Shown here: piece by piece, positions 36,708-44,705 of the stretch
Layout of the letters: the number at the start of each line of letters is the position of its first letter
How positions within the stretch are numbered: the first letter of the stretch is position 1
The notes under the pieces: model-generated
What the model saw: only the letters and a program-made list of their open reading frames with translations
What the model was told of the DNA's origin: nothing
Database searches by the model: none
From: Streptococcus pneumoniae
GTDB lineage: Bacteria; Bacillota; Bacilli; Lactobacillales; Streptococcaceae
Length of the DNA: 64,000 bases
Direction: 5' to 3'
NCBI RefSeq assembly: GCF_001457635.1
Contig: NZ_LN831051.1
Span: forward strand, 1,984,001 to 2,048,000
Translations under genes and position numbers: made by a program

Positions 36708-37466
36708 ATGGCTTTAGTAGAATTTAAAAACGTCGAAAAATATTACGGAGACTACCACGCACTCCGCAACATCAATCTCCGTTTTGAAAAAGGACAAGTT
36801 GTTGTCCTGCTTGGACCTTCTGGCTCTGGGAAGTCCACTCTTATCCGTACGATCAATGGTTTAGAGGCTGTTGACAAAGGAAGTCTCCTAGTCAATGGGC
36901 ACCAAGTTGCTGGTGCCAGCCAGAAAGATTTGGTACCTCTTCGCAAGGAAGTCGGCATGGTTTTTCAACATTTTAACCTTTATCCACACAAAACGGTGTT
37001 AGAAAACGTGACACTTGCGCCCATTAAAGTTCTAGGAATTGATAAAAAAGAAGCTGAAAAAACCGCCCAAAAATATCTGGAATTTGTAAATATGTGGGAC
37101 AAGAAAGATTCCTATCCCGCCATACTATCTGGTGGACAAAAACAGCGGATCGCCATCGCTCGTGGTCTTGCTATGCATCCGGAACTCCTCCTCTTTGATG
37201 AACCAACATCTGCTCTTGATCCTGAGACTATCGGAGATGTTCTAGCAGTTATGCAGAAACTGGCGCATGATGGGATGAACATGATCATCGTTACCCACGA
37301 AATGGGCTTTGCTCGAGAGGTTGCGGACCGCATTATCTTTATGGCCGACGGAGAAGTTTTATTAGATACGACAGATGTCGATAACTTTTTTGACAATCCA
37401 AGCAAACCTCGTGCCCAACAATTCCTCAGCAAAATTATCAACCACGAAAGTGACAAAGTCAAATAA
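36708..37466 (+). CDS. Polar amino-acid ABC transporter ATP-binding protein
   Basis: 252-aa GlnQ-type ATPase. Walker A GPSGSGKST, signature LSGGQKQR, Walker B LLLFDEPTSALDPE and switch His in VTHEMGF. It begins a four-gene operon: ATPase, binding protein, two permeases. Energises uptake of glutamine or another polar amino acid; ligand not determined by sequence. Confidence 0.93.
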   Translation: MALVEFKNVEKYYGDYHALRNINLRFEKGQVVVLLGPSGSGKSTLIRTINGLEAVDKGSLLVNGHQVAGASQKDLVPLRKEVGMVFQHFNLYPHKTVLENVTLAPIKVLGIDKKEAEKTAQKYLEFVNMWDKKDSYPAILSGGQKQRIAIARGLAMHPELLLFDEPTSALDPETIGDVLAVMQKLAHDGMNMIIVTHEMGFAREVADRIIFMADGEVLLDTTDVDNFFDNPSKPRAQQFLSKIINHESDKVK

Positions 37467-37476
37467 GGAGGCGCCT

Positions 37477-38271
37477 ATGAAAAAAAAATTCTTTTTATCA
37501 GCATTATTGATTAGCCTTTTCGGCCTTGCTGCTGCCAAACCAGTCCAGGCTGATACTAGTATCGCAGACATTCAAAAAAGAGGCGAACTGGTTGTCGGTG
37601 TCAAACAAGACGTTCCCAATTTTGGTTACAAAGATCCCAAGACCGGTACTTATTCTGGTATCGAAACCGACTTGGCCAAGATGGTAGCTGATGAACTCAA
37701 GGTCAAGATTCGCTATGTGCCGGTTACAGCACAAACCCGCGGCCCCCTTCTAGACAATGAACAGGTCGATATGGATATCGCGACCTTTACCATCACGGAC
37801 GAACGCAAAAAACTCTACAACTTTACCAGTCCCTACTACACAGACGCTTCTGGATTTTTGGTCAATAAATCTGCCAAAATCAAAAAGATTGAGGACCTAA
37901 ACGGCAAAACCATCGGAGTCGCCCAAGGTTCTATCACCCAACGCCTGATTACTGAACTGGGTAAAAAGAAAGGTCTGAAGTTTAAATTCGTCGAACTTGG
38001 TTCCTACCCAGAATTGATTACTTCCCTGCACGCTCATCGTATCGATGCCTTTTCCGTTGACCACTCTATTCTATCTGGCTACACTAGTAAACGGACAGCA
38101 CTACTAGATGATAGTTTCAAGCCATCTGACTACAGTATTGTTACCAAGAAATCAAATACAGAGCTCAACGACTATCTTGATAACTTGGTTACTAAATGGA
38201 GCAAGGATGGTAGTTTGCAGAAACTTTATGACCGTTACAAGCTCAAACCATCTAGTCATACCGCAGATTAA
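37477..38271 (+). CDS. Amino-acid ABC transporter substrate-binding protein, no lipobox
   Basis: 264-aa type 3 binding protein starting at ATG 37477 (AAGGAGGCG site). The signal peptide MKKKFFLSALLISLFGLAAA ends KPVQADTS, so it looks cleaved by signal peptidase I after VQA and has no Cys for lipid attachment. The domain signature YSGIETDLAKMVADELKVKI is intact. It would be secreted or loosely held, unusual for a Gram-positive ABC importer. Downstream permeases belong to the same operon. Confidence 0.9.
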   Translation: MKKKFFLSALLISLFGLAAAKPVQADTSIADIQKRGELVVGVKQDVPNFGYKDPKTGTYSGIETDLAKMVADELKVKIRYVPVTAQTRGPLLDNEQVDMDIATFTITDERKKLYNFTSPYYTDASGFLVNKSAKIKKIEDLNGKTIGVAQGSITQRLITELGKKKGLKFKFVELGSYPELITSLHAHRIDAFSVDHSILSGYTSKRTALLDDSFKPSDYSIVTKKSNTELNDYLDNLVTKWSKDGSLQKLYDRYKLKPSSHTAD

Positions 38272-38283
38272 GGAGGATACCCT

Positions 38284-38961
38284 ATGACAGATTTATCATC
38301 TTGGACAGCCTATTTTCAGGATTTTGGACAATTTTTCAATGGTTTCCTCTTTACTCTTGCCCTAGCGATTGGATCCTTTATCCTCGCCATGGTCTTAGGA
38401 ATCTTCTTTGGTGCCATGTCAACCAGTAAACGTCCAATTTTACGCATTTTAGCTCGCATCTTCGTGGAATTTTACCAAAACACTCCCCTCTTGGTGCAGT
38501 TTGTTATTGTTTTTTATGGCCTACCTCTTATCAGTGACCACATCATCATGATTCCAATTTATTGGACAGCCGTTCTCTGCGTGGGACTCTATCACGGCGC
38601 TTATATCGCTGAGGTTATTCGTTCAGGGATTCAGTCTATTCCTAGTGGTCAGATGGAGGCCGCCTTGTCGCAAGGTTTTACCTATATCAGTGCCATGCGC
38701 TTGATTATCTTGCCTCAGGCCTTCCGCATCATTCTCCCTCCATTGACCAACCAAATTGTTAACCTCATCAAGAACACATCTACTGTAGCTATCATCTCTG
38801 GAGTAGACTTGATGTTTGTGACTAAGTCTTGGTCGGCTCTCAACGGAAACTATATCCCAGCCTTTTTAGGTGCTGCTCTTCTCTACTTTGCCCTATGCTT
38901 CCCTGTTGCCCAGTTTGGTCGCAAGATGGAGCAAGCCAATAAAAAAGCCTATTCACTTTAG
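38284..38961 (+). CDS. Amino-acid ABC transporter permease
   Basis: 225-aa His/Glu/Gln/Arg-type permease with five membrane segments. The coupling motif EVIRSGIQSIPSGQMEAALS (EAA loop) is clear, and the N-terminal amphipathic start is typical. It pairs with the next permease. The start follows AAGGAGGAT. Confidence 0.92.
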   Translation: MTDLSSWTAYFQDFGQFFNGFLFTLALAIGSFILAMVLGIFFGAMSTSKRPILRILARIFVEFYQNTPLLVQFVIVFYGLPLISDHIIMIPIYWTAVLCVGLYHGAYIAEVIRSGIQSIPSGQMEAALSQGFTYISAMRLIILPQAFRIILPPLTNQIVNLIKNTSTVAIISGVDLMFVTKSWSALNGNYIPAFLGAALLYFALCFPVAQFGRKMEQANKKAYSL

Positions 38962-38970
38962 GAGGTTACT

Positions 38971-39630
38971 ATGGAATCTATTTTAGAAATTTTAACCCCA
39001 GATAACCTAGTCTTTATCTTTAAAGGATTTGGCTTGACCCTCTATATTTCTCTGATTGCCATCATCCTCTCTACTATCATCGGTACCGTGCTTGCCGTCA
39101 TGCGAAATGGAAAAAATCCTATCTTACGCATTATTTCCAGTATTTATATCGAGTTTGTGCGCAACGTTCCCAACCTTCTCTGGATTGTTACTATCTTTTT
39201 GGTGTTCAAAATGAAATCCACACCAGCAGGTATTACAGCCTTTACTCTCTTTACATCAGCAGCCTTGGCTGAGATTATTCGAGGCGGTCTCAATGCCGTA
39301 GACAAGGGACAATACGAAGCAGGAATGTCACAAGGCTTCACCTCAGCCCAAATCCTCTACTACATCATTCTCCCACAAGCCATCCGCAAAATGCTACCAG
39401 CCATCATTTCTCAGTTTGTTACCGTGATTAAGGATACCAGTCTCCTCTACTCTGTTATCGCCCTACAAGAACTCTTTGGAGCCAGCCAAATTCTCATGGG
39501 CCGTTATTTCGAACCAGAGCAGGTCTTCAGTCTTTACATCCTGATTGCCCTCATCTACTTCAGCTTTAACCTAGCGATTTCTAGCCTGTCTCATATGCTA
39601 GCCAAACGTTGGCAACAAGCTGCAGAATAA
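38971..39630 (+). CDS. Amino-acid ABC transporter permease
   Basis: 219-aa permease of the same family; EAA loop EIIRGGLNAVDKGQYEAGMS, with five hydrophobic segments. Last gene of the operon, 9 nt after the first permease and followed immediately by a BOX, then a terminator. Confidence 0.92.
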   Translation: MESILEILTPDNLVFIFKGFGLTLYISLIAIILSTIIGTVLAVMRNGKNPILRIISSIYIEFVRNVPNLLWIVTIFLVFKMKSTPAGITAFTLFTSAALAEIIRGGLNAVDKGQYEAGMSQGFTSAQILYYIILPQAIRKMLPAIISQFVTVIKDTSLLYSVIALQELFGASQILMGRYFEPEQVFSLYILIALIYFSFNLAISSLSHMLAKRWQQAAE

Positions 39631-39733
39631 TACTCTTCGAAAATCTCTTCAAACCACGTCAGCTTCACCTTGCCGTACTCAAGTACAGCCTGCGGCTAGC
39701 TTCCTAGTTTGCTCTTTGATTTTCATTGAGTAT
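39630..39733 (+). repeat. BOX element A-C without boxB
   Basis: boxA (ATACTCTTCGAAAATCTCTT to CTTGCCGTACTC) is joined directly to boxC (CTGCGGCTAGCTTCCTAGTT to TTTTCATTGAGTAT). The first base overlaps the stop of the permease gene. Confidence 0.9.
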
Positions 39734-39741
39734 AAACAGCC

Positions 39742-39769
39742 ACTCTCCAGTTCAATTGGAGAGTTTTTT
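39742..39769 (+). terminator. Terminator of the ABC operon
   Basis: ACTCTCCA, 6-nt loop, TTGGAGAGTTTTTT, only 8 nt downstream of the BOX. Confidence 0.88.
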
Positions 39770-39798
39770 GATGAGAGTAGATATTTATAGACCTCAAT

Positions 39799-39827
39799 TT
39801 GACACCATACATTTTCTATGATAAAAT
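39799..39827 (+). promoter_or_regulatory. Promoter of the NOX-like gene
   Basis: Perfect -35 TTGACA (39799-39804), 17-nt spacer, -10 TAAAAT (39822-39827). Confidence 0.78.
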
Positions 39828-39866
39828 GTAACAAATTCATTTACAACAAATCGAAATCTAAATGAA

Positions 39867-41069
39867 ATGGAATTTTCTATGAAATCAGTCAAAGGACTAC
39901 TCTTTATCATAGCTAGTTTTATCTTGACTCTTTTGACTTGGATGAACACTTCTCCCCAATTCATGATTCCAGGACTAGCTTTAACAAGCCTATCTCTGAC
40001 TTTTATCCTAGCCACTCGTCTCCCACTACTAGAAAGCTGGTTTCACGGTTTGGAGAAGGTCTACACCGTCCACAAATTCACAGCCTTTCTCTCCATCATC
40101 CTACTAATCTTTCATAACTTTAGTATGGGCGGTTTGTGGGGCTCTCGCTTAGCTGCTCAGTTTGGCAATCTTGCCATCTATATCTTTGCCAGCATCATCC
40201 TTGTCGCCTATTTAGGCAAATACATCCAATACGAAGCTTGGCGATGGATTCACCGCCTGGTTTACCTAGCCTATATTTTAGGACTCTTTCACATCTACAT
40301 GATAATGGGCAATCGTCTCCTTACATTTAATCTTCTAAGTTTTCTTGTTGGTAGCTATGCCCTTTTAGGCTTACTAGCTGGTTTTTATATCATTTTTCTA
40401 TATCAAAAGATTTCCTTCCCCTATCTAGGAAAAATTACCCATCTCAAACGCTTAAATCACGATACTAGAGAAATTCAAATCCATCTTAGCAGACCTTTCA
40501 ACTATCAATCAGGACAATTTGCCTTTCTAAAGATTTTCCAAGAAGGCTTTGAAAGTGCTCCGCATCCCTTTTCTATCTCAGGAGGTCATGGTCAAACTCT
40601 TTACTTTACTGTTAAAAATTCAGGCGACCATACCAATAATATCTATGATAATCTTCAAGCCGGCAGCAAAGTAACCCTAGACAGAGCTTACGGACACATG
40701 ATCATAGAAGAAGGACGAGAAAATCAGGTTTGGATTGCTGGAGGTATTGGGATCACCCCCTTCATCTCTTACATCCGTGAACATCCTATTTTAGATAAAC
40801 AGGTTCACTTCTACTATAACTTCCGTGGAGATGAAAATGCAGTCTACCTAGATTTACTCCGTAACTATGCTCAGAAAAATCCTAATTTTGAACTCCATCT
40901 AATCGACAGTACGAAAGACGGCTATCTTAATTTTGAACAAAAAAAAGTGCCCGAACATGCAACCGTCTATATGTGTGGTCCTATTTCTATGATGAAGGCA
41001 CTTGCCAAACAGATTAAGAAACAAAATCCAAAAACAGAGCTTATTTACGAAGGATTCAAGTTCAAATAA
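39867..41069 (+). CDS. NADPH oxidase-like ferric reductase transmembrane flavoprotein (SpNOX)
   Basis: 400 aa. The N-terminal half has six membrane segments with two His pairs placed to bind two hemes: His69 and His83 in one helix, His129 and His142 in another. The C-terminal half is a ferredoxin-NADP reductase module with FAD motif HPFSIS, NADPH motifs AGGIGITPF and YMCGPISMM, and a C-terminal aromatic (YEGFKFK, Phe398 here). This is the bacterial NOX homologue described in pneumococcus, which reduces O2 to superoxide in vitro, apparently constitutively; its physiological role is open. Single gene with its own promoter and terminator. ATG 39879 (MKSVKG) is an alternative start. Confidence 0.92.
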   Translation: MEFSMKSVKGLLFIIASFILTLLTWMNTSPQFMIPGLALTSLSLTFILATRLPLLESWFHGLEKVYTVHKFTAFLSIILLIFHNFSMGGLWGSRLAAQFGNLAIYIFASIILVAYLGKYIQYEAWRWIHRLVYLAYILGLFHIYMIMGNRLLTFNLLSFLVGSYALLGLLAGFYIIFLYQKISFPYLGKITHLKRLNHDTREIQIHLSRPFNYQSGQFAFLKIFQEGFESAPHPFSISGGHGQTLYFTVKNSGDHTNNIYDNLQAGSKVTLDRAYGHMIIEEGRENQVWIAGGIGITPFISYIREHPILDKQVHFYYNFRGDENAVYLDLLRNYAQKNPNFELHLIDSTKDGYLNFEQKKVPEHATVYMCGPISMMKALAKQIKKQNPKTELIYEGFKFK

Positions 41070-41077
41070 GTAATCAT

Positions 41078-41108
41078 ACTCTCCTGGGATTTCCCAGGAG
41101 AGTTTTTT
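41078..41108 (+). terminator. Terminator of the NOX-like gene
   Basis: ACTCTCCTGGG-ATTT-CCCAGGAGAGTTTTTT, an 11-bp perfect stem, 9 nt after the stop. Confidence 0.95.
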
Positions 41109-41174
41109 ATAGCCAAATGAAATAAGACCTGAACGATGGAATTTTGGCATTCAAATCAATTGATAAGAATATTT

Positions 41175-41281
41175 TATAGTGGAGTGAAATAGGATACGAA
41201 CAAATTGATTAGGAAAATCAAATGAATTTATAGAAATCTTTTAGCAGTTATGTTGTCCTATTCTAGTTTCGAAACGCTATA
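41175..41281. repeat. RUP element (107 bp)
   Basis: TATAGTGGAGTGAAATAGGA to CTAGTTTCGAAACGCTATA, 107 bp. It is followed at once by a second RUP-like right end (41282-41319). Confidence 0.85.
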
Positions 41282-41319
41282 GAAGCAGCATTGTGCTAGT
41301 CTAGATTCAGTTTACTATA
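41282..41319. repeat. Partial RUP right end abutting a full RUP
   Basis: GTGCTAGTCTAGATTCAGTT then TACTATA matches the right end of RUP elements (compare the TAGATTCAGTCTACTATA end at 13531-13550), with only about 38 bp present. Confidence 0.7.
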
Positions 41320-41339
41320 CTAAAACGAGTAGCTTGAAA

Positions 41340-41370
41340 TCAAAAAACCCACCCTCACAGGCAGGTTTTA
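41340..41370 (-). terminator. fba terminator
   Basis: The minus strand has AAACCTGCC-TGTGA-GGGTGGGTTTTTTGA, an imperfect stem with a T tract, about 20 nt after the fba stop. Confidence 0.6.
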
Positions 41371-41389
41371 TCTGTATTATTCAGCTAGA

Positions 41390-42271
41390 TTATGCTTTAC
41401 CTTCTGAACCGAATACGTCGATACGTTCTTCAACCGATGCTTGGATAGCTTTTACACCGTCAGCCAAGAATTTACGTGGGTCGAAGAGTTTTTTCTTGTC
41501 GTATTCTGCTTCGTTTGCTTCGTAGTCACGAGCAAATTTACGAGTTGCGTTAGCGAATGCGATTTGGCATTCTGTGTTAACGTTAACTTTGGCAACACCA
41601 AGTTTGATAGCTGCTTGGATTTGCTCATCAGGAATACCTGATCCACCGTGCAATACGATTGGGAATCCTGGAAGAGCTTCTGTCAATTTTTGCAAGTGGT
41701 CAAGGTCAAGACCTTCCCAGTTTACTGGGTAAGGGCCGTGGATGTTACCGATACCAGCTGCCAAGAAGTCGATACCAGTTTCAACCATTGCTTTAGCGTC
41801 TTCGATTGGAGCCAATTCACCTTTACCGATGATTCCGTCTTCTTCACCACCGATAGTACCAACTTCAGCTTCTACTGAGATACCTTTAGCGTGTGCTTTT
41901 TCAACAACTTCTTTAGCCAATTTAAGGTTTTCTTCAACTGGAAGGTGTGAACCGTCAAACATGATTGAAGTATAACCAACTTCGATACACTCAAGTGCAT
42001 CTTCGTAGTGACCGTGGTCAAGGTGGATAGCTACTGGTACAGTGATACCCATTGATTCAACAAGGTTAGCGATCAAGTTGCGAGCAACTTTGTAACCACC
42101 CATGTATTTAGCAGCACCCATTGAAGTTTGGATCAAAACTGGAGCTTTTTTAGCTTCTGCTGCGCGCAAGATAGCTTGAGTCCACTCAAGGTTGTTTGTG
42201 TTAAATCCACCAACTGCATAACCGTTGTCACGGGCTGCTTGGACAAATTTTTCTGCTGAAACGATTGCCAT
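41390..42271 (-). CDS. fba: Class II fructose-bisphosphate aldolase
   Basis: 293 aa, zinc-dependent aldolase cleaving fructose-1,6-bisphosphate to DHAP and glyceraldehyde-3-phosphate in glycolysis. Zinc and catalytic regions: HLDHGHYEDALECIEVGYTS, EAEVGTIGGEEDG, and VLHGGSGIPDEQI with NVNTECQIAF. Codon use is strongly biased, as for a highly expressed gene. Start ATG 42271 follows CAGGAGGCC. Also a known pneumococcal surface antigen. Confidence 0.98.
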   Translation of the reverse strand: MAIVSAEKFVQAARDNGYAVGGFNTNNLEWTQAILRAAEAKKAPVLIQTSMGAAKYMGGYKVARNLIANLVESMGITVPVAIHLDHGHYEDALECIEVGYTSIMFDGSHLPVEENLKLAKEVVEKAHAKGISVEAEVGTIGGEEDGIIGKGELAPIEDAKAMVETGIDFLAAGIGNIHGPYPVNWEGLDLDHLQKLTEALPGFPIVLHGGSGIPDEQIQAAIKLGVAKVNVNTECQIAFANATRKFARDYEANEAEYDKKKLFDPRKFLADGVKAIQASVEERIDVFGSEGKA

Positions 42272-42321
42272 TTTATCAGGCCTCCTGTATATTTTTATGG
42301 GTCATCCCATTTACATTGTTC

Positions 42322-42330
42322 ATTTTATCA
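42322..42330 (-). promoter_or_regulatory. Extended -10 promoter of fba
   Basis: Minus strand TGATAAAAT: TG-extended -10 hexamer TAAAAT, about 50 nt upstream of the fba start. No good -35 seen at 17 nt. Confidence 0.45.
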
Positions 42331-42411
42331 CTTTTTGCCAAAAAAATCTAGTTTTTCCCGCAGTTTCGATTGATTTTCTTCTAACTCCATCTATGTAAAC
42401 CCTTTCTCTCC

Positions 42412-43740
42412 CTAGTCTTGGACGACTTTTGGAAAATCTATAAAGAAGGTTAAACGATTCTCCTCCATCTCGAAACGATAAGCTAATTTTTCATGTTCTA
42501 ATAGACTCTTAACCACAAAGAGCCCCATACCAGACCCCTTGACCTTGCGACTGGCATTGTCAGAAAAAGACTGGGCTAGTTTTTCTTGTTCCTCTGAGCT
42601 ACAGCTATTTTCGATAAAAAGTTCTCCTTCTCTTTCTCCAATTCGAACTAAGCCACCTGGAACAGAGTGCTTAATGGCATTGCTGATGAGATTAGAAAGA
42701 ATCAACTTCATAACTGATGGGTTTAGATAAGCCTGCTGATGGGTCAAACTATTGTCTATCTGGAGCTCTCTTTCCTTGGCTAGCAAGGCATAATCTTTGA
42801 CCAGATTTTGCGTCATCTGGAGGAGGTCAATTGTTTCCCTATCATCTCGCAATTCCTGCACAGAAGAGAGGGAAAGTATCTGCAGAACATGGTGATTGAG
42901 TTCATCCACAATCCCCAAGGCAACTCCCAGATACTGGTCTCTATTCTTATAACGACCGATATTCTCTCTCATATTTTCGATTAGGATTTTCAAACTAGCC
43001 AGCGGTGTTTTCAATTCATGAGAAGCTCCTCGTAGGAATTCGACCTTCATCTTCTCCAGCTGGAGAATGGCTTCATTCTTTTCATGCAAGTCCGCAATAA
43101 CAGTCAAGAGATGCTGGTAGAGGCTATTGATTTGTTCCTTGAGATTGCCTATCTCATCCTTAGAATCCACGCGCAATCGCACTTGGGAATCCAGGTCCAT
43201 CATCCGACGGGTCACCCGCTTGATTTCCAAAATCGGTGCAACAATAGTCCGAGCGTAGATGTAGGCCACCAAGAGGGAAATCAGAAAGGAGGCCAGCAAG
43301 GTATAGGGAAGAAACTGGAGACTGATTTGCTCCGCTTCCTTTTGTAAATCCATGGAAGCTAGAAACTGGAGAATCATAGTACCACCGTCTTGCGTTTTCA
43401 CCTCGCGCTCCTCAATAAAGAGAGAGGTTGTCTGGCGGTCTGTGTCCAGAGGAAGACTGTCCTTGACTTCTAACTTGTCCTCGGTCATCTCACCTTTGAC
43501 GGTCCCCTTGATATCACTAGTCTGGGAATACAAGTCTAACACTTGCTCGATACTCTGCCTATCTTTCCCTTCTAGGGACTGGGCAATGGCTGTTGCCTTT
43601 TGACCAATGGTTTCCTGACGATGACTCAGATAAGTCGAAGGAAAAAGAAAATAAATAGCTAAATGAAGGCAGATAACCAGAACACTAAATATCGAGAAGG
43701 TATAGATAAATATCTTTGTAAATAAACCTGTTCGTTTCAT
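42412..43740 (-). CDS. vncS: Sensor histidine kinase VncS
   Basis: 442 aa: two membrane segments (about 8-33 and 145-165) flanking an extracellular sensor domain, HAMP (about 165-215), dimerisation domain with phospho-acceptor His241 (FLRGASHELKTPLA), and the ATPase domain with N box LISNAIKHS and G boxes KGSGMGLFVVK. It phosphorylates VncR. Proposed to sense Pep27; its role in vancomycin tolerance has been debated. Overlaps vncR by 4 nt. Confidence 0.95.
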   Translation of the reverse strand: MKRTGLFTKIFIYTFSIFSVLVICLHLAIYFLFPSTYLSHRQETIGQKATAIAQSLEGKDRQSIEQVLDLYSQTSDIKGTVKGEMTEDKLEVKDSLPLDTDRQTTSLFIEEREVKTQDGGTMILQFLASMDLQKEAEQISLQFLPYTLLASFLISLLVAYIYARTIVAPILEIKRVTRRMMDLDSQVRLRVDSKDEIGNLKEQINSLYQHLLTVIADLHEKNEAILQLEKMKVEFLRGASHELKTPLASLKILIENMRENIGRYKNRDQYLGVALGIVDELNHHVLQILSLSSVQELRDDRETIDLLQMTQNLVKDYALLAKERELQIDNSLTHQQAYLNPSVMKLILSNLISNAIKHSVPGGLVRIGEREGELFIENSCSSEEQEKLAQSFSDNASRKVKGSGMGLFVVKSLLEHEKLAYRFEMEENRLTFFIDFPKVVQD

Positions 43741-44393
43741 TTTCGCTCCAATTTATAACCAACATTGCGCACAGTGAGGATACAATCCAAGTCTAGCTTT
43801 TTCCGCAATTCCTTGATATAAACATCAATAACACGGTCAAAGGGAACCTCATCTGTCGCTTTCCAGACGGCATCGATAATCTGAGACCGAGTCAAGGCCC
43901 GGCCTTCATTTTTCACTAGATAGTCCAGAATTTCCAACTCTTTGGCATTGATAGGCACTTCTTGACCTGCGAGGCTTGCACTGTAGCTTTCAAAGTCCAC
44001 CTTGGTATCCTTGTAAGAAAAGATTCGTCCTGTATCGTAGTAGCGCTTGAAAATCGCGTCCACCCTCACTTTTAAGAGGGAGAGGGAGAAAGGTTTTTCC
44101 AGATAGCCATCTGCCAAAGAGGCAAAGGCACTCATCTTGTATTCCTCATCCTGAAAAGCTGTCAACATCAAGACAGGAACCTGACTGGTTTTACGAATCT
44201 CAGCTAGGACTTCTAAGCCGTTAAGCTTGGGCATCTGGATATCCAGTAAAACCAGGGCCACCTCATAGCTAGAAAATTGCTCCAGAGCTTCCTGACCGTC
44301 CGCTGCCTCAATAGTTTCATAGCCACAATCCGTCAAATAATCACTGACCCCCTCACGGATCATCTCTTCATCTTCTACAATTAAAATTTTCAT
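43737..44393 (-). CDS. vncR: Response regulator VncR
   Basis: 218-aa OmpR/PhoB-type regulator. Receiver with acidic pocket Glu7-Asp8, phospho-acceptor Asp51 (LVLLDIQMPKLNG) and Lys in YLEKPF; C-terminal winged helix (about 125-218, ending TVRNVGYKLERK). Co-transcribed with vncS downstream and pep27 upstream. Probable targets are the vex genes or pep27 itself. Confidence 0.95.
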   Translation of the reverse strand: MKILIVEDEEMIREGVSDYLTDCGYETIEAADGQEALEQFSSYEVALVLLDIQMPKLNGLEVLAEIRKTSQVPVLMLTAFQDEEYKMSAFASLADGYLEKPFSLSLLKVRVDAIFKRYYDTGRIFSYKDTKVDFESYSASLAGQEVPINAKELEILDYLVKNEGRALTRSQIIDAVWKATDEVPFDRVIDVYIKELRKKLDLDCILTVRNVGYKLERK

Positions 44394-44441
44394 ACTTTAA
44401 CTGCTCTCTATTTTTTATTTTTCTTAGAATAAATACCTACT

Positions 44442-44525
44442 CTATTTTCTATTATAGTCTCTTGCTGGCCTTTTGTCTGTAAGCAACTGACCACTAGATA
44501 AAACGTTGTGAAATTCCTTTCTCAT
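44442..44525 (-). CDS. pep27: Pep27 small secreted peptide
   Basis: 27 aa: MRKEFHNVLSSG then QLLTDKRPARDYNRK. This is the pneumococcal Pep27 'death peptide', which was proposed to be exported by Vex123 and sensed by VncRS. The usual residue 16 is Ala as I recall it; here it is Thr. Highly basic, Cys-free, no signal peptide. A second in-frame ATG at 44534 (three codons upstream) is possible. Neither start has a strong Shine-Dalgarno. Too short for ordinary gene calling, so easily missed. Confidence 0.9.
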   Translation of the reverse strand: MRKEFHNVLSSGQLLTDKRPARDYNRK

Positions 44526-44540
44526 AAATTCCATAACTTT

Positions 44541-44570
44541 AGTATATTATATTTAAGCACTAAAGTACAA
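44541..44570 (-). promoter_or_regulatory. Candidate pep27-vncRS promoter
   Basis: Minus strand -35 TTGTAC (44570-44565), 18-nt spacer, -10 TATACT (44546-44541). An overlapping TATAAT lies at 44551-44546. Either would start transcription only 0-15 nt before the pep27 start codons. Confidence 0.5.
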
Positions 44571-44579
44571 AGAAAGCAA

Positions 44580-44611
44580 CTGAAAGCAATGATTTTCACC
44601 ACTGCTTTCAG
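44580..44611 (-). terminator. Inverted repeat between vex3 and pep27
   Basis: CTGAAAGCA, 14-nt loop, TGCTTTCAG, followed by TTGCTTTCTTTG on the minus strand. Likely a terminator or attenuator of the vex operon just before the pep27 promoter. Confidence 0.6.
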
Positions 44612-44705
44612 ATTTATTTTGAATTGTTAAATAGCTATTCCTATCCACTATTCTTGAATAGAAACACAAGATGCAATCTTTATTCCAGACTCATTTTTTT
44701 CAAAT

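Noticed and set aside
44541..44570. CiaR-type direct repeat near pep27
   Set aside because: Only one TTTAAG-like half is present; the second half at the required spacing is absent.
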